Origin: a bacterium
GTDB taxonomy: Bacteria > Bacillota > Bacilli > Lactobacillales > Streptococcaceae
DNA length: 64,000 nucleotides
Reading direction: 5' to 3'
Assembly: GCA_905221545.1 (NCBI GenBank)
Contig: CAJNDO010000002.1
Location: 158,721-222,720, forward strand
Part shown: in pieces, positions 34,401 to 41,967 of the stretch
Position numbering within the stretch: the stretch's first letter is position 1
Layout of the letters: every line of letters begins with the position of its first letter
Position numbers and translations under genes: made by a program
The notes under the pieces: generated by a model
The model's database searches: none
What the model was told of the DNA's origin: nothing
Seen by the model: only the letters and a program-made list of their open reading frames with translations

Positions 34401-37067
34401 ACAACAGTTACTCACAATGTAGATGGAACTCCAGTTACAGAAGATGTAACAGTACCAGTTACTGTTCTTCCTAGAACAAAAGGTGAAGTTGACGTACCTA
34501 ATGGAACTACACCAGATAAAGTTAAGGATACTTTAAAAGCTAAAGCAGAAGAGTTAATTAAAACTCCTGACTTCCCTGCAAAAGTACCAGAAGGATATAC
34601 AGTTACTGTTGGAGAAGTTCCTGAACTTCCTACTGATATTGCTACTAAAAAAGGTGAACCAGTAGTTGTAAAAGTTCCTGTAACATTTACATCTCCAGAA
34701 GGTGACACTTATACTTCAGAAATCCCAGTAACAGTAAATGTTAATGGCTCAGAAGTGAAACCTATTTATGTTGTAGAGGGCAATAAACCAAATCCAAACG
34801 ATGTCACAACAGCTGTAACACCTGGTAAAGATGGTACAGTACAAACACCAAAAGAATCCGACTTACCAGATACAACTGGGAAAGCTGGGGATCCAAATGT
34901 TGTAGTATCAGCTACAGTTAAATACCCTAATGGTGAAGAAAAAGTGGAAGTGCCTGTTAAAGTAGTTAAAGGTAACCCACAAATTATCCCTGTAGATCAA
35001 GGACAACCTTTAGCAGAAAACAGCATTAACAAAGGTGATTATCCAGAAGGCGCTACATTCGAATACGAAAAAGTAAATGGAGAAGATCCGGTTAAAATTT
35101 CTGAACCAGGGGATTACTCAGTAAACGTGATCGTTAAGGACAAAGATGGAAATAAATTAGTAGAAGTACCAACAACAGTACGTGTAGTTGGAGCTTATAG
35201 ACAGTATGTGCCTGTTGATACAAAACCTGAGACAATCTTGGCTAAAGAAAATATTGATAAAGAAGATTTCCCAGACGGAACAACATTTGAGTATAAAGAT
35301 GCAGACACTGATCCACTTGATACATCAAAACCAGGAGATAAAGATGTAGTAGTAGTAGCTAAACTAGATGGTAAACCAATTGCAGAAATCCCAGCGAAAG
35401 TAACAGTTGTAGGATCTAAGACTCAATATGTAGTAGCAAATCCTGATAATACACAACCAACAGCAGCTGATAGCCTTGTAGATAAAGAGAAATATAGCTT
35501 CCCTGATAATGCTACTTTCGAATACAAAGAGAAAGTAGATACAACAACACCAGGTGAAAAAGATGTTACAGTTCTTGTTAAAACTAAAGTTGACGAAGAG
35601 CCTGGCAAGGAAGTAGAAGAAACAATCGTAGAAGTACCTGCGAAAGTTAAAGTGGTACAAGGATACCCACAAATCATTCCGGTTGATCAAGGACAACCTT
35701 TAGCAGAAAACAGCATTAACAAAGGTGATTATCCAGAAGGCGCTACATTCGAATACGAAAAAGTAAATGGAGAAGATCCGGTTAAAATTTCTGAACCAGG
35801 GGATTACTCAGTAAACGTGATCGTTAAGGACAAAGATGGAAATAAATTAGTAGAAGTACCAACAACAGTACGTGTAGTTGGAGCTTATAGACAGTATGTG
35901 CCTGTTGATACAAAACCTGAGACAATCTTGGCTAAAGAAAATATTGATAAAGAAGATTTCCCAGACGGAACAACATTTGAGTATAAAGATGCAGACACTG
36001 ATCCACTTGATACATCAAAACCAGGAGATAAAGATGTAGTAGTAGTAGCTAAACTAGATGGTAAACCAATTGCAGAAATCCCAGCGAAAGTAACAGTTGT
36101 AGGATCTAAGACTCAATATGTAGTAGCAAATCCTGATAATACACAACCAACAGCAGCTGATAGCCTTGTAGATAAAGAGAAATATAGCTTCCCTGATAAT
36201 GCTACTTTCGAATACAAAGAGAAAGTAGATACAACAACACCAGGTGAAAAAGATGTTACAGTTCTTGTTAAAACTAAAGTTGACGAAGAGCCTGGCAAGG
36301 AAGTAGAAGAAACAATCGTAGAAGTACCTGCGAAAGTTATCGTGGTTCAAGGTAAAGAGCAAGAAGTTACAGTGAATCCAGATAAAGCTCCAGAAGCAAA
36401 AGATAATATTAATCCTAAAGACTTCCCAGAAGGGGCAACATTTACATTCCAAAAACAACCTGATACAACAACACCAGGTAAGAGAGATGTAATTGTTTTA
36501 GTTAAGGATAAAGATGGTAATCTATTAGTTGAAGTTCCAGCGGTTGTAAATGTGGTAGAACGTAAAGAAATTCCAAAACCAGAAACAAAACCAGAACCAG
36601 AACCATCACCAGTTACTCCAGCTGTTAAAGTGGTAACTCGTTTCGTGGATGAAAATGGTAAAGATATCACTTCACCTGAAGAAGGATTGAAAGATCCTAA
36701 AGCTCTTGAAGGATATATGTTCGATAAAACAACAACAGACAAGAATGGTTCAGTAATCCACCACTATAAGAAAGTAACTGCACCAACACCTCAACCTGTT
36801 CCATCAACACCAGAGACTCCTGAACAACCAGTAGCTCCAGTGCAACCGGAACAACCAACAACTCCAAACCAACCTGCTGTTCCAACACCAGCTGAACCAT
36901 CAGTACCAACTGATTCAGCTACTCAACCAGCAACACCTAAATATGTTGATGGTCAAAAAGAATTGCCTAACACAGGTACAGAAGCTAACGCTAGCCTTGC
37001 AGCGCTTGGACTTCTTGGAGCCCTAAGTGGATTTGGACTTCTTTCTCGTAAGAAAAAAGAAGACTAA
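31446..37067 (+). CDS. Rib-repeat LPXTG surface protein
   Basis: This is a 1873-aa wall-anchored protein. Its signal (FSIRKYSFG, residues 16-24) is encoded by a 32-bp stretch identical to that of the upstream adhesin. A Thr/Pro/Val-rich segment and helical regions extend to about residue 310. Residues about 310-640 look like a globular beta-rich binding head of unknown type, and about 640-810 like an Ig-like wall-protein domain. Several Rib/alpha-like domains follow (GDYPEGATFEY and DTTTPGEKDV patterns); six of them lie in a 230-residue unit present twice in tandem (1177-1636). A further FVDENGKDI unit resembles the GY/HVY repeats of the neighbour. The anchor is LPNTG (1840-1844). Rib domains are rigid stalk modules that can project a head domain. 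The ligand is unknown. The start has AAAAGGAG upstream. Confidence 0.9.
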   Translation: MYSRMDKYHGQKVQRFSIRKYSFGAASVAVAAYMMFGGAATVQAHEQGTTATVTSEQVNPNSGNQADSSKPVDSTETSTSTVVAPATEQPTAPAVEQPASDVEQPVASVTVTKADTSKLEAAITRMEAALGKAGLTEKTASAIEAAKAELAKAQALLSNDKATQSEVDYSTSSLKNRAFVLESMPKASTDKKENKNQDPRNGKAIPGQGESGFRAVDTTAANSAEEAAKYKAERDNALTELQANIAKIQAKLDEQKAKDANKKDQAVIDTYTKVIEKANGVVTKANAADATSAQAMSQQAEAVKSERDLLAFYLDGKTELGAPVSENHVAYGNNPANGVFESLRKGFGDKVTFTDADKKSETIATQYESGRDITNKVNNAPNAKDPIGSATYNWQEKAITKADAEAGMLNGWKIEKGDKVNAVKPLDVTNVTDKDGQPSTRNVPKSKIYSNDGELKKYQTSGEKSYVNGSGAVPSVTPTIDVMRKNAFGEVKDRDYYLELGSKGTTLSKEFDVNGNSRLNVNLIHSAAYGGSTSTSSGERVKLTIVDAFTGKEIKPVEGKNGPLSTEQAALAANGWNHLDRIYDIPAETTKIKVLIEAGSQGTNSLINDNNINIKDGYLIGGIGIATAPAAEVLTNVRSENKSFEFGYTKDTIYEKGQKGNFDITIKNTGGMNIDYYAASNVEVTVEVPKGVVLEDKIYNANGGSNWLGNVWANTIKWVPNDPSDNSKGGKLTYNVPAGNRMAAAETNSRKTSIPFTAADNFVGAADFKVTVKSGFGDTDAEGNRLYSYTANGLKPAYENEFNRNGLANSDDPNHKYGREIFINSLQTNSVITVPINTTDEQLKAIAYAKAQEAIKTPEFTKLLSDVKGTAALGDSTKSEIVDHDDDDLAITKVAEDGRGIVKVPVTYTVDGKTYETTVDIEVNVVESKTKPVVVFEGDEITPASVKEKVEPSEIDGKKGTANEPKATDIFKTDGKAGESGLKIPTTVTHNVDGTPVTEDVTVPVTVLPRTKGEVDVPNGTTPDKVKDTLKAKAEELIKTPDFPAKVPEGYTVTVGEVPELPTDIATKKGEPVVVKVPVTFTSPEGDTYTSEIPVTVNVNGSEVKPIYVVEGNKPNPNDVTTAVTPGKDGTVQTPKESDLPDTTGKAGDPNVVVSATVKYPNGEEKVEVPVKVVKGNPQIIPVDQGQPLAENSINKGDYPEGATFEYEKVNGEDPVKISEPGDYSVNVIVKDKDGNKLVEVPTTVRVVGAYRQYVPVDTKPETILAKENIDKEDFPDGTTFEYKDADTDPLDTSKPGDKDVVVVAKLDGKPIAEIPAKVTVVGSKTQYVVANPDNTQPTAADSLVDKEKYSFPDNATFEYKEKVDTTTPGEKDVTVLVKTKVDEEPGKEVEETIVEVPAKVKVVQGYPQIIPVDQGQPLAENSINKGDYPEGATFEYEKVNGEDPVKISEPGDYSVNVIVKDKDGNKLVEVPTTVRVVGAYRQYVPVDTKPETILAKENIDKEDFPDGTTFEYKDADTDPLDTSKPGDKDVVVVAKLDGKPIAEIPAKVTVVGSKTQYVVANPDNTQPTAADSLVDKEKYSFPDNATFEYKEKVDTTTPGEKDVTVLVKTKVDEEPGKEVEETIVEVPAKVIVVQGKEQEVTVNPDKAPEAKDNINPKDFPEGATFTFQKQPDTTTPGKRDVIVLVKDKDGNLLVEVPAVVNVVERKEIPKPETKPEPEPSPVTPAVKVVTRFVDENGKDITSPEEGLKDPKALEGYMFDKTTTDKNGSVIHHYKKVTAPTPQPVPSTPETPEQPVAPVQPEQPTTPNQPAVPTPAEPSVPTDSATQPATPKYVDGQKELPNTGTEANASLAALGLLGALSGFGLLSRKKKED
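34975..35664 (+). repeat. 690-bp tandem repeat, copy A
   Basis: This encodes 230 residues comprising three Rib-like domains. Bases 34995-35649 are identical by eye to 35685-36339. Confidence 0.92.
35665..36354 (+). repeat. 690-bp tandem repeat, copy B
   Basis: The second copy directly abuts the first. Differences are confined to the extreme ends of the unit. Confidence 0.92.
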
Positions 37068-37111
37068 AAACTCATAGTTTTTGAGAAGATGATTCGTCAT
37101 CTTCTTTTTTT
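36924..37111 (+). repeat. Shared anchor-plus-terminator cassette, copy 2
   Basis: Partner of 30989-31176 at a constant offset of 5935 bp without gaps. Confidence 0.9.
37084..37111 (+). terminator. Terminator of the Rib-repeat gene
   Basis: The same TTCG-capped hairpin as at 31149, with a T run. It closes the accessory island. Confidence 0.92.
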
Positions 37112-37127
37112 ATTTCGGTGTTTTTAC

Positions 37128-37156
37128 TTGCGTAAAAAATTTTTTTCTAGTATAAT
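37128..37156 (+). promoter_or_regulatory. rpsF-ssb-rpsR promoter
   Basis: TTGCGT and TATAAT with a 17-base spacer. Confidence 0.85.
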
Positions 37157-37164
37157 AGTTTATT

Positions 37165-37212
37165 GTGAGCGAACCTCACTTACCCCTTGCAAAGTCTTGG
37201 GGTCATTAGACC
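37165..37212 (+). promoter_or_regulatory. rpsF leader, candidate S6:S18 autoregulatory RNA
   Basis: The 5' leader folds into GTGAG/CTCAC (37165-37179) and ACCCC/GGGGT (37182-37203) hairpins directly before AAAAGGAGG. GGTC/GACC at 37201-37212 offers a competing fold. Many bacteria control this operon by binding the S6:S18 complex to a leader hairpin, and position and shape fit. The exact binding motif was not verified. Confidence 0.5.
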
Positions 37213-37230
37213 AAAAGGAGGAACATATCA

Positions 37231-37521
37231 ATGGCTAAATACGAAATTCTTTATATCATTCGTCCAAACATTGAAGAAGAAGCTAAAAACGCTTTGGTAG
37301 CACGTTTTGACTCTATTTTGACTGACAACGGTGCAACTGTTGTTGAATCAAAATCTTGGGAAAAACGTCGTCTTGCATACGAAATCAAAGATTTCCGTGA
37401 AGGACTTTACCACATCGTTAACGTTGAAGCAAACGACGATGCAGCTCTTAAAGAGTTTGACCGTCTTTCAAAAATCAACGCTGACATTCTTCGTCACATG
37501 ATCGTCAAAACTGACGCGTAA
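37231..37521 (+). CDS. rpsF: Ribosomal protein S6
   Basis: This 96-aa small-subunit protein pairs with S18 on the platform of the 30S subunit. The sequence has the typical [11 protein letters not shown] opening and the KRRLAYEI region. A strong AAAAGGAGG precedes the start. It is first in the classic rpsF-ssb-rpsR operon and marks the right border of the adhesin island. Confidence 0.97.
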   Translation: MAKYEILYIIRPNIEEEAKNALVARFDSILTDNGATVVESKSWEKRRLAYEIKDFREGLYHIVNVEANDDAALKEFDRLSKINADILRHMIVKTDA

Positions 37522-37532
37522 GAAGGTAAACT

Positions 37533-38003
37533 ATGATTAACAATGTTGTACTTGTAGGGCGTATGACACGTGACGCTGAGTTGCGTTATACCCCATCAAA
37601 TGTAGCAGTTGCGACTTTTACTCTTGCAGTAAACCGTACATTTAAGAGTCAAAATGGCGAACGTGAGGCTGATTTTATCAATGTCGTTATGTGGCGCCAA
37701 CAGGCTGAAAATCTTGCTAACTGGGCTAAAAAAGGCTCGCTTATCGGGGTGACAGGCCGTATCCAGACTCGTAGTTACGATAACCAGCAAGGACAACGTG
37801 TCTACGTGACAGAGGTCGTGGCTGAGAATTTCCAAATGTTGGAAAGCCGTAGCGTGCGTGAAGGTCATACAGGTGGAGCTTACTCTGCACCAACTGCAAA
37901 CTATTCAGCACCTACAAATTCAGTACCAGACTTTTCACGTGATGAAAATCCATTTGGAGCAACAAATCCATTGGATATTTCAGATGATGATTTACCATTC
38001 TAA
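37533..38003 (+). CDS. ssb: Single-stranded DNA-binding protein
   Basis: This 156-aa OB-fold protein coats single-stranded DNA in replication and repair. The OB domain occupies about residues 1-105 ([20 protein letters not shown] at the start). A Ser/Pro/Asn-rich linker follows, then the acidic tip ending in DDDLPF that recruits partner enzymes. It lies between rpsF (11 bases) and rpsR, the standard chromosomal ssb location. Confidence 0.97.
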   Translation: MINNVVLVGRMTRDAELRYTPSNVAVATFTLAVNRTFKSQNGEREADFINVVMWRQQAENLANWAKKGSLIGVTGRIQTRSYDNQQGQRVYVTEVVAENFQMLESRSVREGHTGGAYSAPTANYSAPTNSVPDFSRDENPFGATNPLDISDDDLPF

Positions 38004-38034
38004 TGGACAACTAAAATTATAAAGGAGAAAAAAC

Positions 38035-38274
38035 ATGGCTCAACAACGTCGTGGCGGATTCAAACGCCGTAAAAAAGTTGATTACATCGCAGCAAACAAA
38101 ATTGAATATGTTGATTACAAAGATACTGAGCTTCTTAGCCGTTTCGTTTCAGAACGTGGGAAAATCCTTCCTCGTCGTGTAACAGGAACTTCAGCTAAAA
38201 ACCAACGTAAAGTAACAACAGCTATCAAACGCGCTCGCGTAATGGCTTTGATGCCTTTCGTAAACGAAGATTAA
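38035..38274 (+). CDS. rpsR: Ribosomal protein S18
   Basis: This 79-aa basic 30S protein is the partner of S6. It has the normal family length and the diagnostic [20 protein letters not shown] block in its C-terminal half. AAAGGAGAAA precedes the ATG. It is last in the operon and is followed by three terminators. Confidence 0.97.
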   Translation: MAQQRRGGFKRRKKVDYIAANKIEYVDYKDTELLSRFVSERGKILPRRVTGTSAKNQRKVTTAIKRARVMALMPFVNED

Positions 38275-38276
38275 AG

Positions 38277-38301
38277 AAAAGACCCCGACGGGTCTTTTTT
38301 T
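38277..38301 (+). terminator. rpsR terminator 1
   Basis: AAAAGACCC and GGGTCTTTT around CGAC, then a T run. Confidence 0.92.
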
Positions 38302-38330
38302 CACGAGCCTTGAAATGAGAGAGCGAGTTG

Positions 38331-38351
38331 GGTCCGGGTGGACCTCTTTTT
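38331..38351 (+). terminator. rpsR terminator 2
   Basis: GGTCC and GGACC around GGGT, then TCTTTTT. Weaker than its neighbours. Confidence 0.6.
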
Positions 38352-38352
38352 C

Positions 38353-38373
38353 AGACCCTGATGGGTCTTTTTT
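38353..38373 (+). terminator. rpsR terminator 3
   Basis: AGACCC and GGGTCT around TGAT, then a T run. The stem is nearly the same as in terminator 1. Confidence 0.85.
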
Positions 38374-38445
38374 CACGAGATAGTTTTTTTCTGACCTTGG
38401 CGTGCTATAATGGTAATAGAAAGAGTAAAGGTGGGTAAGTCAAAG

Positions 38446-38949
38446 ATGAATTGTACGATTAGAAATATGATTAAGTCTGATATTGAATCCTTATCTCATG
38501 GATTTATGAATCAGGGTTGGCCTGGTAGAGAGGAAATTTTGGCTAGATATTTTCTGGAACAGGAAAGTGGGGAGAGAGAAGTCTTAGTTGCAGAGATTGA
38601 TGGTGCTGTAGCGGGCTACGTTACCATTTTGCCCTCTGCTAAACATGGTCCTTTTGCAGAAGTCTATCCAGAATTATCAGATTTTAATGTGTTTGAGCCT
38701 TTTCGAAATCAAGGGATTGGAAATCAACTGCTAGAAGAAGCAGAAAAACGAGTCAAGTTTGTTTCAAGTAAGGTCACTCTTGGTGTAGGTTTGCACTTAG
38801 GCTATGGCCCTGCCCAGAGATTGTATATCAGACGGGGATATATTCCAGATGGGACAGGTGTCTGGTATCGAAATCAACCCTTGGAAATGAATGCAACTTG
38901 CCAAAATAATGATGATTTGGTTCTATATCTTGTAAAGGAATTCGGATAA
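38446..38949 (+). CDS. GNAT family N-acetyltransferase
   Basis: The 167-aa protein has one GNAT fold that uses acetyl-CoA. VAEIDGAVAGYVTI gives the central strands, and the acetyl-CoA loop appears as EPFRNQGIGNQLLEEAEKR (Q-x-x-G-I-G), followed by GLHLGYGPAQRLYIRRGY. The start is ATG 38446 behind AAAGGTGG. An upstream ATG at 38410 is part of the -10 region TGCTATAAT and is unlikely. The substrate is unknown. Confidence 0.85.
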   Translation: MNCTIRNMIKSDIESLSHGFMNQGWPGREEILARYFLEQESGEREVLVAEIDGAVAGYVTILPSAKHGPFAEVYPELSDFNVFEPFRNQGIGNQLLEEAEKRVKFVSSKVTLGVGLHLGYGPAQRLYIRRGYIPDGTGVWYRNQPLEMNATCQNNDDLVLYLVKEFG

Positions 38950-38991
38950 GAGATAAGGATTTTATTGGGGATGTGGGATTTCTCTACTTTA

Positions 38992-39000
38992 TGGTATAAT
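38992..39000 (+). promoter_or_regulatory. Extended -10 promoter of the HAD-cyclophilin gene
   Basis: TGGTATAAT, 30 bases before the ATG at 39031. Confidence 0.7.
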
Positions 39001-39030
39001 GGAAAGAGTTAGATTGAAAGAGGTAGTGAG

Positions 39031-40431
39031 ATGGATGCGAAATTAAGATACAAGGCAAAAAAGATCAAGATTGTCTTTTTTGATATTGATGATACCTTGC
39101 GGAATTCAAAGACAGGTTTTATTCCGTCTTCAATCCCAGCCGTTTTTAAGCAATTACGTGAGAAAGGAATTTTGACAGGTATTGCTTCTGGACGTGGGAT
39201 TTTTGGTGTCGTACCAGAGATTCGTGAACTCAATCCTGACTTTTTTGTGACCCTGAATGGGGCTTACATCGAAGATAAAAAAGGTCAGGTCATTTATCAA
39301 CATCAGATTGAGAAGTCAGATGTTGAGGAGTATATCTCTTGGGCCAAGAAAGAGGGAATTGAGTATGGCTTGGTTGGGAGTCATGATGCCAAGTTGTCGA
39401 CTCGCACCGATATGATTAGTGAGGCTATCAATCCAATTTATCCCGACTTGGATGTTGATCCAGATTTCCATGAAAAAGAAGATATCTATCAGATGTGGAC
39501 TTTTGAAGATAAGGGTGATGATTTGCGCTTGCCTGACAGTCTCTCGGACAAACTTCGCATGGTTCGTTGGCATGAGCATTCGTCTGATATTGTGCCGATT
39601 TCAGGCTCCAAAGCGACAGGTGTGGAAAAGGTTGTGGAACACTTAGGCTTGAAACCAGAGAACGTCATGGTCTTTGGAGATGGGCTCAACGACTTGGAAC
39701 TCTTTGATTACGCTGGAATCAGCGTCGCAATGGGAATTTCTCATGATGAAATCAAAGAAAAAGCAGATTATATGACAAAAACACTAGAAGAAGATGGCAT
39801 TTTTGATGCCTTAGAAGGATTTGGTATGGTAGAAAAAGAATTGCATTTCCCACAAGTAGACATTGAAACAGTAGAAGGTCCTCTTGCGACTATTAAGACC
39901 AATCACGGAGACTTGCGTATCAAGCTCTTCCCCGATCACGCTCCTAAAACAGTAGCTAACTTTATAGCTCTTTCTAAAGATGGCTACTATGATGGTGTTA
40001 TTTTCCATCGTATTATCAAGGACTTTATGATCCAAGGTGGAGACCCAACTGGAACTGGTATGGGTGGCGAGTCAATCTACGGCGAATCATTTGAAGATGA
40101 ATTCTCAGAAGAACTTTACAATATCCGTGGTGCCCTTTCCATGGCCAATGCTGGTCCAAATACCAACGGCAGCCAGTTCTTTATCGTACAAAATCAACAC
40201 CTGCCATATTCTAAAAAAGAAATTGCTCGTGGTGGTTGGCCGGAACCGATTGCGGAAATCTATGCCAACCAAGGAGGAACACCTCACCTGGACCGCCGTC
40301 ACACGGTTTTTGGTCAGCTAGCTGATGAAGCATCTTACGCTGTCTTGGATGAAATTGCTGCTGTTGAGACAGGGGCTATGGACAAGCCAGTTGAAGATGT
40401 TGTGATTGAAACTATTGAAATTGAGGACTAA
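39031..40431 (+). CDS. HAD (Cof-type) phosphatase fused to cyclophilin peptidyl-prolyl isomerase
   Basis: This 466-aa protein has two enzymes in one chain. Residues about 12-265 are a Cof-type HAD phosphatase with DIDDT (Asp18/Asp20) and the GDGLNDLELF motif IV near 216. Residues about 272-466 are a cyclophilin with FHRIIKDFMIQGGDP, the GSQFFI segment and a C-terminal HTVFGQ block. HAD-cyclophilin fusions of this length are known in streptococci. No signal peptide is present, so the isomerase is cytoplasmic. cvfD follows after one base, so the two are co-translated. Confidence 0.92.
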   Translation: MDAKLRYKAKKIKIVFFDIDDTLRNSKTGFIPSSIPAVFKQLREKGILTGIASGRGIFGVVPEIRELNPDFFVTLNGAYIEDKKGQVIYQHQIEKSDVEEYISWAKKEGIEYGLVGSHDAKLSTRTDMISEAINPIYPDLDVDPDFHEKEDIYQMWTFEDKGDDLRLPDSLSDKLRMVRWHEHSSDIVPISGSKATGVEKVVEHLGLKPENVMVFGDGLNDLELFDYAGISVAMGISHDEIKEKADYMTKTLEEDGIFDALEGFGMVEKELHFPQVDIETVEGPLATIKTNHGDLRIKLFPDHAPKTVANFIALSKDGYYDGVIFHRIIKDFMIQGGDPTGTGMGGESIYGESFEDEFSEELYNIRGALSMANAGPNTNGSQFFIVQNQHLPYSKKEIARGGWPEPIAEIYANQGGTPHLDRRHTVFGQLADEASYAVLDEIAAVETGAMDKPVEDVVIETIEIED

Positions 40432-40432
40432 G

Positions 40433-40795
40433 ATGAAAATCGGTGATAAGCTAAAGGGGCGTATTACAGGGATTCAGCCCTACGGTGCCTTTGTTGAATT
40501 AGAGACGGGTGATACGGGGCTGATTCACATTTCAGAGATTCGGACGGGATTTATTGAAAATATTCATGAAGCCTTGAAGGTCGATGAAGAGGTTCAAGTT
40601 CAGGTAGTGGATTTAGATGAATTTACAGGGAAAGCCAGTCTTTCTATCCGCACTTTGGAGGAAGAAAAGCACCAGTTTCCGAGACGGAGACGCTTTTCAA
40701 GCGACCGCTTTAACTACGGCTTTGCGCCTCTCAAAAGAATGATGCCAATTTGGACCAAGGAAGCCCTTCAACATTTGAAGAAGCAGAAGAATTAG
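40433..40795 (+). CDS. cvfD: S1-domain RNA-binding protein CvfD
   Basis: The 120-aa protein has one S1 domain (about residues 1-72; GDKLKGRITGIQPYGAFVEL, then GLIHISEI). A basic tail follows with an RRRR-like stretch and a WTKEAL ending. Pneumococcal CvfD (YugI-type) is described as a post-transcriptional regulator that affects cold growth and virulence. Length and layout match what I recall. The ATG is at 40433, one base after the upstream stop; the frame upstream of it reads through the HAD-cyclophilin gene. Confidence 0.85.
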   Translation: MKIGDKLKGRITGIQPYGAFVELETGDTGLIHISEIRTGFIENIHEALKVDEEVQVQVVDLDEFTGKASLSIRTLEEEKHQFPRRRRFSSDRFNYGFAPLKRMMPIWTKEALQHLKKQKN

Positions 40796-40812
40796 TTAGA
40801 AATCTATATTCT

Positions 40813-40841
40813 TTGTAATGTTAATATAAATTTGCTATAAT
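40813..40841 (+). promoter_or_regulatory. Promoter of the TrmN6-like gene, probably leaderless
   Basis: TTGTAA and TATAAT with a 17-base spacer and a TGC extension. The -10 box ends 7 bases before the ATG at 40848, and only AGGACC lies between. Confidence 0.65.
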
Positions 40842-40847
40842 AGGACC

Positions 40848-41597
40848 ATGGAAGAAGAACAATTATTAAAATCAGGGGAGCGAATTAACCAGCTCTTTTC
40901 GACAGATATTAAAATCATTCAAAATAGAGAGGTTTTTAGCTATTCGGTGGATAGTGTTCTCTTGTCACGCTTTCCACGTTTTCCTAAGAAGGGTTTGATT
41001 GTGGATTTCTGCGCTGGGAATGGAGCAGTGGGGCTTTTTGCCAGCACTCGTACTCAGGCACAGATTTTGGCTGTTGAGATTCAGGAGCGTTTGGCGGATA
41101 TGGCTGAACGCTCTGTCCGTTTGAATGGATTAGAGGAGCAAATGCAGGTCATCTGTGATGATTTGAAAAATATGCCTGCTCACATTCAGGGGAGTAAGGT
41201 GGATATGATTTTGTGTAATCCGCCTTATTTCAAGGTGGATCCTCATTCCAATCTGAACGAAAGTGAACATTACCTCTTGGCCCGCCATGAAATCACGACC
41301 AATTTGGAGGAAATCTGTCGCAGTGCCCAGAGTATTCTCAAGTCCAATGGGCGTTTGGCCATGGTTCATAGACCTGATCGCCTCTTGGATATCTTGGATA
41401 TGTTGCAACGGCATAATCTAGCGCCTAAGCGCCTGCAGTTTGTTTATCCAAAAAAGGAAAAGGAAGCCAACATGCTCTTGATTGAAGCTATCAAGGATGG
41501 CTCAACGAGTGGTTTTAAGGTTTTACCTCCTTTGATTGTCCACAATGATGATGGCTCTTATACGCCCGAACTTGAAGAGATTTATTATGGATCATAA
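40848..41597 (+). CDS. tRNA1(Val) (adenine37-N6)-methyltransferase-like protein
   Basis: The 249-aa protein is an AdoMet-dependent N6-adenine methyltransferase of the TrmN6/YfiC type. [13 protein letters not shown] binds AdoMet (about residues 49-61), and NPPYF (near 124) is the catalytic motif of amino-methylating enzymes. N-terminal [18 protein letters not shown] is the family opening. It overlaps the GIY-YIG gene by 11 bases, a pairing common in Firmicutes. The target base is inferred from the family. Confidence 0.87.
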   Translation: MEEEQLLKSGERINQLFSTDIKIIQNREVFSYSVDSVLLSRFPRFPKKGLIVDFCAGNGAVGLFASTRTQAQILAVEIQERLADMAERSVRLNGLEEQMQVICDDLKNMPAHIQGSKVDMILCNPPYFKVDPHSNLNESEHYLLARHEITTNLEEICRSAQSILKSNGRLAMVHRPDRLLDILDMLQRHNLAPKRLQFVYPKKEKEANMLLIEAIKDGSTSGFKVLPPLIVHNDDGSYTPELEEIYYGS

Positions 41598-41883
41598 GGC
41601 TTATATGTATGTGCTGGAGTGTCGTGATGGATCCTACTATACAGGGTATACGACTGACGTGAGAAGGCGTCTTGCTGTCCACAATAGTGGGAAGGGAGCC
41701 AAATATACAAGAGCTCGCTTACCAGTCAAACTCATCTATGCTCAAGGTTTTGCCAGTAAGGAAGAAGCCATGTCGGCTGAAGCCCTTCTCAAGCGTAAGA
41801 AACGAGCCCAGAAGGAGCAATTTTTATCTGAAAATCAAGATAGAAATTTACTTATACTCAATGAAAATCAAAGAGAAAACTAG
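41587..41883 (+). CDS. GIY-YIG nuclease-superfamily protein (UPF0213)
   Basis: This 98-aa protein is a stand-alone GIY-YIG domain of the YhbQ/YazA type: [27 protein letters not shown], the [11 protein letters not shown] strand and the [15 protein letters not shown] helix. The biological target is unknown. The ATG at 41587 lies inside the end of the upstream methylase gene. The last nine residues and the stop codon are encoded by the start of a BOX element (41853 onward), so the native C-terminus has been replaced or extended by repeat sequence. Confidence 0.85.
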   Translation: MDHKAYMYVLECRDGSYYTGYTTDVRRRLAVHNSGKGAKYTRARLPVKLIYAQGFASKEEAMSAEALLKRKKRAQKEQFLSENQDRNLLILNENQREN

Positions 41884-41967
41884 GAAGCTAGCCGTAGGTT
41901 GCTCAAAGCACTGCTTTGAGGTTGCAGATAGAGCTGACGTGGTTTAAATTTGATTTTCGAAGAGTAT
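41853..41967 (-). repeat. BOX element (copy 2)
   Basis: About 115 bp with the same ends as the copy at 20515, overlapping the 3' end of the GIY-YIG gene by 31 bases. boxA-to-boxC direction is on the minus strand. Confidence 0.88.

Noticed and set aside
34975..36354. Direct repeats as a possible CRISPR or mobile element
   Set aside because: The repeats are coding, in frame and abutting, without spacers or terminal inverted repeats.
35364..36458. Two nearly identical minus-strand frames
   Set aside because: They are antisense to the two 690-bp repeat copies and identical only because the repeats are.
41572..41947. Longer frame in another phase over the GIY-YIG gene and BOX
   Set aside because: It overlaps the well-supported GIY-YIG frame and runs through BOX sequence without domain similarity.
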